NCBI RefSeq assembly: GCF_017942085.1
Contig: NZ_JAGKSP010000001.1
Span: forward strand, 682,001 to 746,000
Source: Paenibacillus lignilyticus
Lineage (GTDB): Bacteria > Bacillota > Bacilli > Paenibacillales > Paenibacillaceae
Direction: 5' to 3'
Length of the DNA: 64,000 nt
Shown: positions 1 to 8,192 of the stretch, in pieces
Numbering within the stretch: position 1 is the stretch's first letter
Layout of the letters: each line of letters begins with the position of its first letter
Program-made: the position numbers and the translations under genes
Notes under the pieces: generated by a model
The model's input: only the letters and a program-made list of their open reading frames with translations
What the model was told of the DNA's origin: nothing
The model's database searches: none

Positions 1-339
1 ATCCGTCGTATCGTTTGCGGCTGTCGTCATCGTCCAAGCACCGGTCACCGTCGGGGCAAATCGAACCTTCCAAACGGCTCCGCCGTTCCAGAAAGCCGGA
101 CGGGTAATCGTAACTCCGCCTGGCCCGCTGAAAGTCGCGGTCACATCCACATCTTGAAACGGGTTTGTGTACGTCTTGGAGCTGGTTAATGAAATCTCGA
201 CAGTCTGCCATTTCTGCACGGTGTAATCTGCTGCGGATGCTTGCTGCGGAATGACAAGTGCCCCCATCATGATGGCAAAGGCCAGCAGTAACGAGCTGAA
301 CCGCCGCTTTCTCAAACCTACGCGCAAACCGGTTAACAT
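1..339 (-). CDS. Secreted DUF5060-type carbohydrate-active protein, N-terminal part
   Basis: Only the first 113 codons lie in the window; the gene runs off the left edge. The ATG at 339 follows AGAGGAAG by 8 nt. The protein begins with a basic stretch (LRKRRF), a hydrophobic core (about residues 14-30) and an ASA-A cleavage site, so it is exported. The mature part starts with a beta-rich segment (VQKWQTVEISLTSSKTY, NPFQDVDVTATF, FWNGGAVWKVRFAPTVTGAW) like the DUF5060 domain that precedes glycoside hydrolase domains. Inferred role: extracellular polysaccharide hydrolase. The catalytic part is not visible, so the enzyme class is unknown. Confidence 0.6.
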   Translation of the reverse strand, partial: MLTGLRVGLRKRRFSSLLLAFAIMMGALVIPQQASAADYTVQKWQTVEISLTSSKTYTNPFQDVDVTATFSGPGGVTITRPAFWNGGAVWKVRFAPTVTGAWTMTTAANDTTD

Positions 340-549
340 ATCATACACTTCCTCTCGGATCATATGGTAATGCTTCGGTTTCCAGCCGCTCACTTGCGGT
401 CGCCGCTTCCCTCCTTTCCTGCATGCCGACCAGCCTGCTTTCTTATCTCCATAGCAGGCACTCCCCTCCTATTCTCAGTATAGAAAATCGTCGGCCGCCG
501 GAACATTGCTGCATTTTTCTATTTGTTTGCTTGATTCTGTTTCTTCTCC

Positions 550-1665
550 TTACGCCGACTTCCCGGTATTATTAATCACCACCGTGAAGCTGCATGTTGC
601 CTTTATTGAGGGATAAACCTCAGGCCAGTTCAATTTCTCCCAAGCGGCATAGCTCATATGATTACGAACCGGAATGCCCATTCCAATGCTGTCGACACGG
701 TTTTTCTGCATAAAGGCAATCAGCTTCTGGCCCCGCTCAGTCAGTTTCTTCGCAACCTGCTGCTCGATTCGTTTCTGGTCCCCGGGCTCAGTGAGGGAGA
801 GCTTGCCGGTGTATTCAAGAACCGATCCCTTGATCTTGATGTGAATGTGAACCGAAGGCACTCCGGATGAATCGCGGCCGACCTTCACCCGCCAGCGGCT
901 TATGAGAGAGCTGAACAAGATAATATCTCCCATACTCTGATGGCCATTCAATTGGACTGCGACCTCGCCCTGCTTGAAGGAACCTCTAAGAAAAGCAAAA
1001 ATGATCCCTTCTTTGGCAGGAATCATCGTGATGTAGCGGTCATCCCGAAACAAGCCCACACCATCGATATTAATATGCTCACCGGAATCTCTGAGAACAG
1101 GCATAACAGGATCAATTCCATCATCATACAGATCTCGTGTGAACGAGTAGAGCGACGTTAAGGGGATCGTCCTGCCCATTGCTTCCTTATCCAGAATCCC
1201 ATCGATGTATTTACCGGTAATGGGATGCTGCTTGTAGTCCTTCTGCAGCATTTGTTTGGCATTCCCGTTCACGACGGATAGTTTGAGCCGCGGAGAAATA
1301 GAAGGATCACGCAGTAAGGTGTCCAAATGCTTGATCATTCCGCTTCTCGCAATTGACATGCTGAATAACGCATTGCGGAGTTGACCACTGACCAGCAGCA
1401 GATTGGTCTGTTTCGCGAGCTTGGTTCTGGCCTCTTTCCCACTCGCTGCGACCGCGCTCAGCACCTCGCGCTGCGTGCGTGCTTGCGGATCCGCCTTCGG
1501 CATGGAAACGGCAATCTCAAGCCTATTGTCATCCACCAAATCATAGCTGCTCGTTTGGGAGAAACCGAGCTTCTCGAGAATCCGCTGATCGCCGCAGCCC
1601 GTTAAGGTCATTGCAACAGTCAGTGTAACCAGCAGCAGCATTATTTTTCTCATGTTCAGCTTCAT
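550..1665 (-). CDS. Ger(x)C family spore germination lipoprotein (receptor C subunit)
   Basis: C subunit of a GerA-type germinant receptor, 371 residues. The N-terminus is a lipoprotein signal (KIMLLLVTL, then the lipobox LTGC at about residue 24), so it should be lipid-anchored at the spore inner membrane. The rest resembles the Ger(x)C family, with a C-terminal region near residues 200-370 ending in QKNRVDSIGMG and a beta strand. I chose the ATG at 1665, not the frame's upstream starts, because it gives a proper signal peptide and forms an ATGA overlap with the permease gene, typical of translational coupling. The germinant is unknown. Confidence 0.9.
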   Translation of the reverse strand: MKLNMRKIMLLLVTLTVAMTLTGCGDQRILEKLGFSQTSSYDLVDDNRLEIAVSMPKADPQARTQREVLSAVAASGKEARTKLAKQTNLLLVSGQLRNALFSMSIARSGMIKHLDTLLRDPSISPRLKLSVVNGNAKQMLQKDYKQHPITGKYIDGILDKEAMGRTIPLTSLYSFTRDLYDDGIDPVMPVLRDSGEHINIDGVGLFRDDRYITMIPAKEGIIFAFLRGSFKQGEVAVQLNGHQSMGDIILFSSLISRWRVKVGRDSSGVPSVHIHIKIKGSVLEYTGKLSLTEPGDQKRIEQQVAKKLTERGQKLIAFMQKNRVDSIGMGIPVRNHMSYAAWEKLNWPEVYPSIKATCSFTVVINNTGKSA

Positions 1666-2747
1666 GCGGACGCCACTTTCTCCCGCGTGAGTGCCAACAC
1701 TATAATGAGCAGCAGCGGCAAGGTAAACGCAATGATGCACTCCACGGCACTGAACACCTTGAACCATGTCTGCACATCGCTTATCGTGTCAGGGACATAG
1801 GCGACAATATAGCACAGCAGCACAATGATGCCGGCAAGCACATTTTCTTTCATTTTCGGAAATATTCTGCGGCCCGTCTCCTTTGCCGACCATAAATACA
1901 TGACGACTGTAAACACAGTTGTGAATAGGAAGAACCCGCAGAATAAACTCTCCAGCCGCTCGACGAATGGGAATTTTATATACGCCATGAGGTCCAGCAG
2001 TGGATACAGCATTCGGTTCAATTGTTTCGGGCTTAAGAAGCCGAATGCGACAAAGCAAATATAGGTATAGATTATCGTTGTCAGCAGACTGCCGAGGATG
2101 CTTGAGCGGAGAAATTTAGTCTTGGCATCGGTCGAAGGAAAGGTAAGCATCACTAGCTCATAGCCGAGATAAGCCGAATATATGCCGACAAAGTCCGCCA
2201 AAGAGCCTGTTCCACCTTTAAGAAAGAACGGCGTTAACCTCGCAAAGCTGAATTCGCCATAGAAGAAAAACACCAGCAGCAGCATCCACACTGAGAACCA
2301 GAAGAACATCGTGGCGGCTTTTGAAATATTGTACAGCCCCTTGATCATTAACCAGAATATCAGCACATCCATGACAAGCTTGAACAACATCGGATTAGTC
2401 GTAGGAAAGGCCAGCATTTGAAAAATAAGCACGTATTCCTTGCCAACCAAACAACCCAGCATAGCCCACACGCCGACAAGAAACAAATAAAGCGGCATCA
2501 ACAGCATTCTGGGAATCACATGTTCCAAAATATCGAAGATCGATTTACCCTTGCCGAGCTTATAAACAGCCCCGATCAGCAGCAAATTGATGATGACAAT
2601 CAGCCCATAGCCGGGCAGTACAATCCACCCATTCGTACCGAAGGTTTTGCTCAGCATCTGCGGAAGCATGAAGATAACGACTCCAAACTGCATCATGTAG
2701 ACAAGTATGGTCATATGAAATGCAGACAGCTTCTCTGACCCATTCAT
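1662..2747 (-). CDS. GerAB/ArcD/ProY family spore germination permease (receptor B subunit)
   Basis: Membrane B subunit of the germinant receptor, 361 residues, almost wholly hydrophobic with about ten transmembrane helices, as in the APC-superfamily GerB proteins. This subunit is thought to bind the germinant. The start at 2747 follows GAGGTG by 8 nt. It begins 7 nt after the A-subunit gene ends and overlaps the C-subunit start by 4 nt, so the three genes form one operon in the order A-B-C. Expression late in the forespore is expected from the family, but I could not identify a clear sigma-G promoter. Confidence 0.92.
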   Translation of the reverse strand: MNGSEKLSAFHMTILVYMMQFGVVIFMLPQMLSKTFGTNGWIVLPGYGLIVIINLLLIGAVYKLGKGKSIFDILEHVIPRMLLMPLYLFLVGVWAMLGCLVGKEYVLIFQMLAFPTTNPMLFKLVMDVLIFWLMIKGLYNISKAATMFFWFSVWMLLLVFFFYGEFSFARLTPFFLKGGTGSLADFVGIYSAYLGYELVMLTFPSTDAKTKFLRSSILGSLLTTIIYTYICFVAFGFLSPKQLNRMLYPLLDLMAYIKFPFVERLESLFCGFFLFTTVFTVVMYLWSAKETGRRIFPKMKENVLAGIIVLLCYIVAYVPDTISDVQTWFKVFSAVECIIAFTLPLLLIIVLALTREKVASA

Positions 2748-2754
2748 AGGCAGC

Positions 2755-4179
2755 TCACCTCTTCATCTTGTTTCTGATCTTATTCTTCGTGCGCGTCTGA
2801 GAAGGACGGTAGTACAGTTTGTTGAATGGAGCCCGGAAGAGCACATCACGCCACTCGCTGGGCTGAGAAGGTGCGATCGGAGTCAAGTAAGAAGAACCGA
2901 AGCTGGTCATACCGCTCAGGTGAATCATGACAGCAGCCAGGCCCAATGCCAGTCCGAGATTCCCCCAGAATCCGGCCAACAAGATCAGACCGAATCGGAT
3001 GAGACGTATCGAAGCGCTCATGGTATAGTTCGGGATAACGAATGAAGCAATGGTCGAGGAAGCAACTGCAATAATGAGAATATTACTGGTTAAACCTGCT
3101 TGCACACCGGCTTGACCGATAACGATACCGCCGACGATACCGATGGTTTGCCCGATTTTTGTCGGCAATCTGGCGCCGGCTTCTCGGAGCAGCTCGATTG
3201 TAAGCTCCATCAGCAACGCCTCGTACACGGGAGGGAAAGGCACCCTGCTGCGGGATTCCGCCAGAGTCAAAATGAGGTTTTGCGGTATCATTTCGTAATG
3301 ATAGGTTGTGACCGACACATAGAGCGCTGTGAAGATCATCGTGATGAAGAGGGCAATAAACCTTAAAATTCGCGTCGCCGAGCCGAGCATCCAGCGCATG
3401 TAATAATCGTCGGAAGAGGAGAAGAATTCCGCGAATGAAGCCGGGATGCTAAACGCAGTCGGACTCCCGTCCATGAAGCCGACCACTCTTCCGGCTACAA
3501 GCTTAGAAGCGATGGCATCAGGCCGCTCCGAGGTCAATATTTGCGGAAAAAGCGCATAAGGACTGTCATCGATAAGCTGAATCAGCATGTTCGAATCGAG
3601 CACCGCATCTATTTCAATGTCCTGTATTCGTTTCTTCAGTTCGTTCACATACTCCATATTGGCAATGTCTTTGATGTAGAGTACATAGACATCCGACTTC
3701 GTAACTTCCCCTACAGAGAGTCGGATTACTTTAAGGTGGGAGCTCTTAATTCGCTTTCTCAGCAAGCCGAGACCGACACCGGCATCCTCTGTGAACGCAT
3801 CATGGGGGCCGGTAATGGTTGTTTCCTGTTCCGACTGCGAAACGGAGCGTCCCTCGTTGCCGGAAACATCAACTGCATATGCCATATTTTCATAAAAAAA
3901 GGCTGCATGTCCGGACAATATATTGATAACGAGCTTCTTGCTATCCGTCACAGGAACAAACTGCGACTGCGTTACGAGCTGCAGCAGCTGCTCTGGATCC
4001 GTATTCTCGATCAGGTTCAGCAAATCTCTGTAAAGTTTGTCCCCTGAAATCAGGTTGCCTATAAAGAGTATATCGACACCTAAACTAGGAATCGATCGGT
4101 GAATGAGATCACTACAGTCCTGAAACTCATGAAGGGTATGTGCAAGCGTAGGTAGATTATGCTCTTGTGATGAAGTCAT
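2755..4179 (-). CDS. GerA family spore germination protein (receptor A subunit)
   Basis: A subunit of the germinant receptor, 474 residues. A soluble N-terminal half (to about residue 270) is followed by several membrane segments (for example around FIALFITMIFTALYVSV) and a basic C-terminus, the standard GerA layout. Conserved family stretches include EALLMELTIELLREAGARLP and the glycine-rich run after it. The ATG at 4179 is preferred over the one at 4185 because GGAGG lies 7 nt from the former and only 1 nt from the latter. First gene of the operon. A CATAATA at 4210-4216 resembles a sigma-G -10, but no convincing -35 was found. Confidence 0.93.
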   Translation of the reverse strand: MTSSQEHNLPTLAHTLHEFQDCSDLIHRSIPSLGVDILFIGNLISGDKLYRDLLNLIENTDPEQLLQLVTQSQFVPVTDSKKLVINILSGHAAFFYENMAYAVDVSGNEGRSVSQSEQETTITGPHDAFTEDAGVGLGLLRKRIKSSHLKVIRLSVGEVTKSDVYVLYIKDIANMEYVNELKKRIQDIEIDAVLDSNMLIQLIDDSPYALFPQILTSERPDAIASKLVAGRVVGFMDGSPTAFSIPASFAEFFSSSDDYYMRWMLGSATRILRFIALFITMIFTALYVSVTTYHYEMIPQNLILTLAESRSRVPFPPVYEALLMELTIELLREAGARLPTKIGQTIGIVGGIVIGQAGVQAGLTSNILIIAVASSTIASFVIPNYTMSASIRLIRFGLILLAGFWGNLGLALGLAAVMIHLSGMTSFGSSYLTPIAPSQPSEWRDVLFRAPFNKLYYRPSQTRTKNKIRNKMKR

Positions 4180-4245
4180 ACACATGCCTCCGCTGGATGG
4201 GATTTCCGTTATTATGTATCGAATGGAAACTCTCTAACCGCATAA

Positions 4246-4281
4246 CAAAAAGAGAGCCGCCACTTTGGCCGACCCTCTCTT
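4246..4281 (-). terminator. Rho-independent terminator of the oxidoreductase/isomerase pair
   Basis: On the minus strand AGAGAGGGTCGGCC and TGGCGGCTCTCT can pair and are followed by TTTTTG. It lies just behind the stop at 4308 and before the ger operon, so it separates the two transcripts. Confidence 0.75.
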
Positions 4282-4307
4282 CCTTACAGCTTCCAATCCA
4301 CTACAGC

Positions 4308-5321
4308 TTATAGTTTAATCTTCTGTCCCAAACGCGCGCTTTCTACGGCGCCAAACACCATCGCAACGCTCTTAATATTATCATGACAGTTCGTTTCGGC
4401 CGGACGATTCTCCTCCAGCGCTGCGAACATTTCATCCATACAGCCGAAGTGACCTTCACGCCCGTTCCATTCTTGACTGCCTTCCACCCGCTTCATTTCA
4501 CGGATAAAGCCCTCCGCTTTCGAACGGTCTACGCTTTCGCCGTACGGCATCGTTGCTCCGTCCCAGCGTGCGCCACCCTCGCTGCCGGTAACCCGCCAGT
4601 TTGCTTCCCAGGAAGTGTTCAGACCATCTGCGCACCAGGAACCGTTATACGTAAACACGGAACCATCGCTCATTTCAAATATACAAACCGCAGATGCATT
4701 TCCTTTGTACCAGGAGCCCGGAGGGTTATATTCATGGCAATAGACCGATACCGGATCAGCACCGCTTAGGAAGCGGGCTTGGTCAAAGGTGTGAATGGCC
4801 ATATCCACGATCAGCGGGTTATCCATCAAATCGCGGAAGCCGCCGAAATGCGGCCCGAGGAAGAAATCCGCATGAATCGAGCCAACCGTTCCAATCGCAC
4901 CCGACTTGATGACATCCAGGAAAGATCGAATTTGTTTGTTATAGCGGCGATTTTGCATAACGGCATAGCTTTTGCCTGTTTCCACGCTCACGGCAACGAT
5001 CTCTTCCGCGTCTGCGTACGACTCTGCCATCGGCTTCTCGCCTAATACGTTACAACCTGCGCGCATTGCGGTTGTCACGATCTGCTTATGGCTGGCCGGA
5101 ATGGTCACGTCAAATACCAGATTCGCATCCGTCTCAGCCAGCGCTGATGCAAGATCTGTAAAGGTCGGTACTTGCAAGCCTCGTTTCGCTGCCTGCGCTT
5201 TGGCACTCTCTTCATAGATGTCGACTAACCCGACAATCTCAGCATTTTCCCGTTCCATCGCGTAATCGATCCATGTATTGGACATGCCGCCGCAACCTGC
5301 TACCACAATGCGATGCTTCAT
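4308..5321 (-). CDS. Gfo/Idh/MocA family NAD(P)-dependent oxidoreductase
   Basis: 337 residues. The N-terminal Rossmann fold carries the nucleotide-binding motif VVAGCGGMS (6-14) and the family's EKP triad at residues 95-97; a DMAIHTFDQAR stretch near residue 175 fits the catalytic region of the second domain. Such enzymes oxidise or reduce sugars, cyclitols or their derivatives; the substrate cannot be read from sequence. It is the second gene of a pair, 17 nt behind a sugar isomerase-like gene, and the pair faces an AraC regulator, so a small sugar or inositol-type catabolic operon is likely. The start follows GAAGGAG. Confidence 0.88.
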   Translation of the reverse strand: MKHRIVVAGCGGMSNTWIDYAMERENAEIVGLVDIYEESAKAQAAKRGLQVPTFTDLASALAETDANLVFDVTIPASHKQIVTTAMRAGCNVLGEKPMAESYADAEEIVAVSVETGKSYAVMQNRRYNKQIRSFLDVIKSGAIGTVGSIHADFFLGPHFGGFRDLMDNPLIVDMAIHTFDQARFLSGADPVSVYCHEYNPPGSWYKGNASAVCIFEMSDGSVFTYNGSWCADGLNTSWEANWRVTGSEGGARWDGATMPYGESVDRSKAEGFIREMKRVEGSQEWNGREGHFGCMDEMFAALEENRPAETNCHDNIKSVAMVFGAVESARLGQKIKL

Positions 5322-5338
5322 CGTTTATCGAACTCCTT

Positions 5339-6232
5339 CTATACCGGATTAGGAACAAAGTCGCCGCCGCGGCAGCGTTTCAAATAGTTGAGACCGTGCA
5401 CTTGACCTGTCATCTCGAGCTCATCCCTGTAGACCGGATCATGCCAGCCCTCGATATCGATGCTGCCTTTGTAGCCGGCTTGACGCAGAATGGAGATTAT
5501 ATCGGTCCAGTTGGAATCGCCAAACCCCGGCGTCCGGTGCCAGACAAATTCGCGCGGACCGTGAATGCCATATTCCTTCACGACATCCCATGCGATTGTA
5601 GCATCTTTGCCATGAACGTTGAATATCTTGGATGTCCATTTGCGAAGCTGCGGAATCGGATCGATCAGGCTCACCATCTGATGGCAAGGCTCCCATTGCA
5701 GGCCGATGTTGTCTGCTTTCACCGTATTGAACATCATTTCCCATGCCGTCGGGTTATGCGCTATATTCCATTCGCCGCGCCCCCATGTGCCGCCCATATC
5801 GCAATTCTCGAACGCAATCCGAACGCCGCGCGACTCTGCCCGTTTGCTCAACTCACCGAAGACTTCACCAAATCTCGTCAAGGACTCGTCGATGCTGCCG
5901 GGCATTCTTCCCGTAAATCCGGTGACAAGGTCCGTGCCAAAAGCATCTGCAGCATCTATTAACCGCTCCCAGCTGGCTAATGTATCATAGTTGTCGCCTG
6001 CGCCGGTGAGAGGATTGCCGAATACGCCTAAAGTCGAGATCACAATATCGCGCTCTGCCAGCTGCTCTCTTACTCGAAGAGCAAGCTCCTTTAAATCTGT
6101 GCCTTGCGTGGTTTGCCAGAACGTTAAGCCAAATGATTCGAAACCATGAGGAATAATTTGCGGGATGACCGATGCTGCAGTGCTGCCGTTAACAAGTGTT
6201 CCAATTCGAATATTGTTCACGATTTGTTTCAT
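5339..6232 (-). CDS. Sugar phosphate isomerase/epimerase (AP endonuclease 2-like TIM barrel)
   Basis: 297 residues with the xylose isomerase-like TIM-barrel pattern: RIAFENCDMGG, WEPCHQM, NVHGKDA and a C-terminal SIDIEGWHDP, which supply the Glu, His and Asp metal ligands of the family. Likely works on a keto sugar or inosose that the adjacent oxidoreductase makes or uses. Two starts are possible: GTG at 6235 and ATG at 6232, both close behind AAAGG; I use the ATG. Divergently transcribed from the AraC-type gene at 6420 and probably controlled by it. Confidence 0.87.
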   Translation of the reverse strand: MKQIVNNIRIGTLVNGSTAASVIPQIIPHGFESFGLTFWQTTQGTDLKELALRVREQLAERDIVISTLGVFGNPLTGAGDNYDTLASWERLIDAADAFGTDLVTGFTGRMPGSIDESLTRFGEVFGELSKRAESRGVRIAFENCDMGGTWGRGEWNIAHNPTAWEMMFNTVKADNIGLQWEPCHQMVSLIDPIPQLRKWTSKIFNVHGKDATIAWDVVKEYGIHGPREFVWHRTPGFGDSNWTDIISILRQAGYKGSIDIEGWHDPVYRDELEMTGQVHGLNYLKRCRGGDFVPNPV

Positions 6233-6362
6233 CACCTTTCCGATCGATTCCAGATGCTGTATCTGCTCCTATCGTACCGAAAGTAGGAGGTTGAAACTAG
6301 AAACAAAATTGCGAATTATTCATACAATCTTACGATCATTTAGACAATTAAAGCGATTCCAA

Positions 6363-6392
6363 TTGAGATTTAACCTGCTTATGACGTAAAAT
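6363..6392 (+). promoter_or_regulatory. Sigma-A-like promoter of the AraC gene
   Basis: TTGAGA (6363-6368), an 18-nt spacer, and TAAAAT (6387-6392) stand upstream of the AGGAGG of the gene at 6420. The stretch 6233-6419 is the shared divergent control region with the isomerase/oxidoreductase operon. Confidence 0.5.
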
Positions 6393-6419
6393 CGTACGTA
6401 TAGACAGGAGGCTGTCCCT

Positions 6420-7280
6420 ATGACCGTAAGTCCGTTTAAAGAGAATACCTGGATTCCCGACCGTACGTTTCCCATCAATGTGTTCATTGTGAAGGACGTG
6501 CATTTGCATTGGCATGATCATATGGAGTGGGTGTATGTCAAAGAAGGACGCGCCCGTGTGCAAGTCGATGCTTCGTTTATGCCGCTGCATAAGGGCGAAT
6601 TAGCTTTTATTAATACGAAGCAGCTTCATGGCGTGGTGACCCTCGAGCCGGATACAGAGCTTATTTGCATCGTGTTTAACGAGGCATTGGTGCGGGGAAG
6701 CGGGCTTGATATTACGGAACATCATTATTTTGTGCCCTATTTGCAGCAGCAGGTGAAGTGGCCAAGCTTGATGCAGGCGACAGCCCCCTGCATCGATGAG
6801 ATGAATCGTTCCTTCGCGAGACTGGTAGAGGAATTCCAAGGGAAGCAGCCGGGGTACGAGCTGCTCGTGAAGGCGGAGCTGCTGCGAATCTTCGGGCTTT
6901 ATTTTCGCTATGCCCAGCAGCACACCGACTTATCGCTGCCGCGCGCACAGAAGTCCTATGATTTCTCCCATCTGCTCCAGACGCTGCGCGAGCGTTACCG
7001 GGAATCGATCAGCGTAAACGATGCTGCACGTATGGTGAATCTGAGTCCGACGCATTTCTGCAAAATCTTCAAGCAGGTGACCGGGAAGACGTTAATAGAA
7101 TACATCCATATGCTGCGCGTGCAGGAAGCCGAGCGGATGCTGCTCGATACCGATTATCCTGTCGCGGAAATTGCCGAGCGTGCGGGCTTCTCCAACATGA
7201 CTTATTTTGGCAGAGTGTTTAAAAAGGTCCGCAATTTGACGCCGTCAGCGATTCGCAAGGGGCATCTGTCGCAGCTATGA
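6420..7280 (+). CDS. AraC family regulator with cupin sensor domain
   Basis: 286 residues. The N-terminal half is a cupin-like ligand pocket (LHWHDHMEWVYVKEGRARV, about residues 23-41). The C-terminal 100 residues hold two helix-turn-helix motifs (SVNDAARMVNLSPTHFCKIF and YPVAEIAERAGFSNMTYFGR). It most likely activates the divergent isomerase/oxidoreductase operon in response to a sugar. AGGAGG precedes the ATG by 8 nt. Its TGA stop is in the same frame as the acetyltransferase that follows within 16 nt, so the two genes are probably co-transcribed. Confidence 0.9.
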   Translation: MTVSPFKENTWIPDRTFPINVFIVKDVHLHWHDHMEWVYVKEGRARVQVDASFMPLHKGELAFINTKQLHGVVTLEPDTELICIVFNEALVRGSGLDITEHHYFVPYLQQQVKWPSLMQATAPCIDEMNRSFARLVEEFQGKQPGYELLVKAELLRIFGLYFRYAQQHTDLSLPRAQKSYDFSHLLQTLRERYRESISVNDAARMVNLSPTHFCKIFKQVTGKTLIEYIHMLRVQEAERMLLDTDYPVAEIAERAGFSNMTYFGRVFKKVRNLTPSAIRKGHLSQL

Positions 7281-7295
7281 TTAGGAGGGACTTAT

Positions 7296-7838
7296 CTGTT
7301 TCCGACATTAGAAACCGAAAGACTGATATTACGAGAGTTAACTGAAGAGGATGCGGCCGACATATTTGCTTGTTTCTCAAACGCGGACGTCACGCGTTAT
7401 TACGGGCAAGAAACGCTTGAACGGCTGGAGCAAGCAGCTGCTTTTGTAGAACTCTTCGCACGGAATTATGAGGAGAAACGCGGCATTCGGTGGGGAATCC
7501 AGCTTAAAGACAGCCCGGATAACCGGATTATGGGCACGATCGGATTTAATGCGTGGATGCCCAAGCATCGGAGAGCCGAGATCGGCTACGAGCTCCATCC
7601 GGATCATTGGCACAGAGGCTATGCGACGGAGGCTGTTTCAAGGATCGTTGCCTACGGCTTTGATCAGCTTGAGCTGGCAAGAATCGGTGCAGTTGTTTTT
7701 CGGGAAAATCAGGCTTCTCAAACCGTATTAACGAAGCTCGGCTTTCAGCAGGAAGGAATACTGCGCGATTACATCGTGCAAGACGGTAAGTCTTATGACA
7801 CGCATGTCTACAGTATTCTTCGTTATTCTTCCAAGTAA
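7296..7838 (+). CDS. GNAT family N-acetyltransferase (RimJ/RimL type) with apparent CTG start
   Basis: 180 residues, with the RimJ/RimL-like opening PTLETERLILRELTEEDA, the acetyl-CoA loop region ELHPDHWHRGYATEA, and the C-terminal ENQASQTVLTKLGFQQEG. It should acetylate a protein N-terminus or a small amine. The preceding in-frame stop is at 7278-7280, and between it and the conserved start of the fold the only plausible initiator is CTG at 7296, 7 nt behind AGGAGG (7283-7288). ATG starts exist only inside the domain (7530), which would delete half the fold. It follows the AraC gene by 15 nt. Confidence 0.82.
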   Translation: MFPTLETERLILRELTEEDAADIFACFSNADVTRYYGQETLERLEQAAAFVELFARNYEEKRGIRWGIQLKDSPDNRIMGTIGFNAWMPKHRRAEIGYELHPDHWHRGYATEAVSRIVAYGFDQLELARIGAVVFRENQASQTVLTKLGFQQEGILRDYIVQDGKSYDTHVYSILRYSSK

Positions 7839-7869
7839 AAAAGTCCGCATCTGCAGTCTGCGCACTCTT

Positions 7870-8066
7870 CTAGTCAAATATTGCCCATTATGCAGCATTT
7901 TTGAACCTTCCGGTCCTCTTGAGGGGAAATGTTGCATGGAATGCAATATTTCCCCCTACGACTGCCACTTTGAAGCGTTTTCCCCGCCAATTGTTGCATT
8001 TCGAGCAGCATTGTCGAGTATGTGAGCTGCCAATGAATGAAATGTTGCTTATTTCGCAACATTTCC
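7870..8066 (+). repeat. Four ATGTTGC-centred inverted-repeat units, spacing 51/62/51 bp
   Basis: This gap between convergent genes holds four related units with cores at 7878 (ATATTGC), 7929 (ATGTTGC), 7991 (TTGTTGC) and 8042 (ATGTTGC). Units 2 and 4 are clear hairpins: GGAAATGTTGCAT pairs with ATGCAATATTTCC (one mismatch) around GGA, and GAAATGTTGC pairs perfectly with GCAACATTTC around 7 nt. Units 1 and 3 are degenerate. No gene was recognised in 7839-8134. Part of the wider class of phased hairpin repeats in this window. Confidence 0.7.
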
Positions 8067-8134
8067 ACTTCCCGCGGTCCGTTAGAATCGGCAACGAATA
8101 ACTGCAGTACGAACCCAGAAGCCCTTAGTTCCCC

Positions 8135-8173
8135 GAAAAAAACATCCCCTCGGTCTGACGAACCGAGGGGATG
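8135..8173 (-). terminator. Terminator of the aldose epimerase gene
   Basis: A 12-bp perfect stem (CATCCCCTCGGT with ACCGAGGGGATG, 7-nt loop) is followed on the minus strand by seven T residues. Confidence 0.88.
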
Positions 8174-8192
8174 CTTTTAAAGAGGCTGCCAG

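Noticed and set aside
7277-7345. Short ORF from the ATG at 7277 overlapping the AraC stop (ATGA)
   Set aside because: It ends after 22 codons and is in a different frame from the clear GNAT fold.
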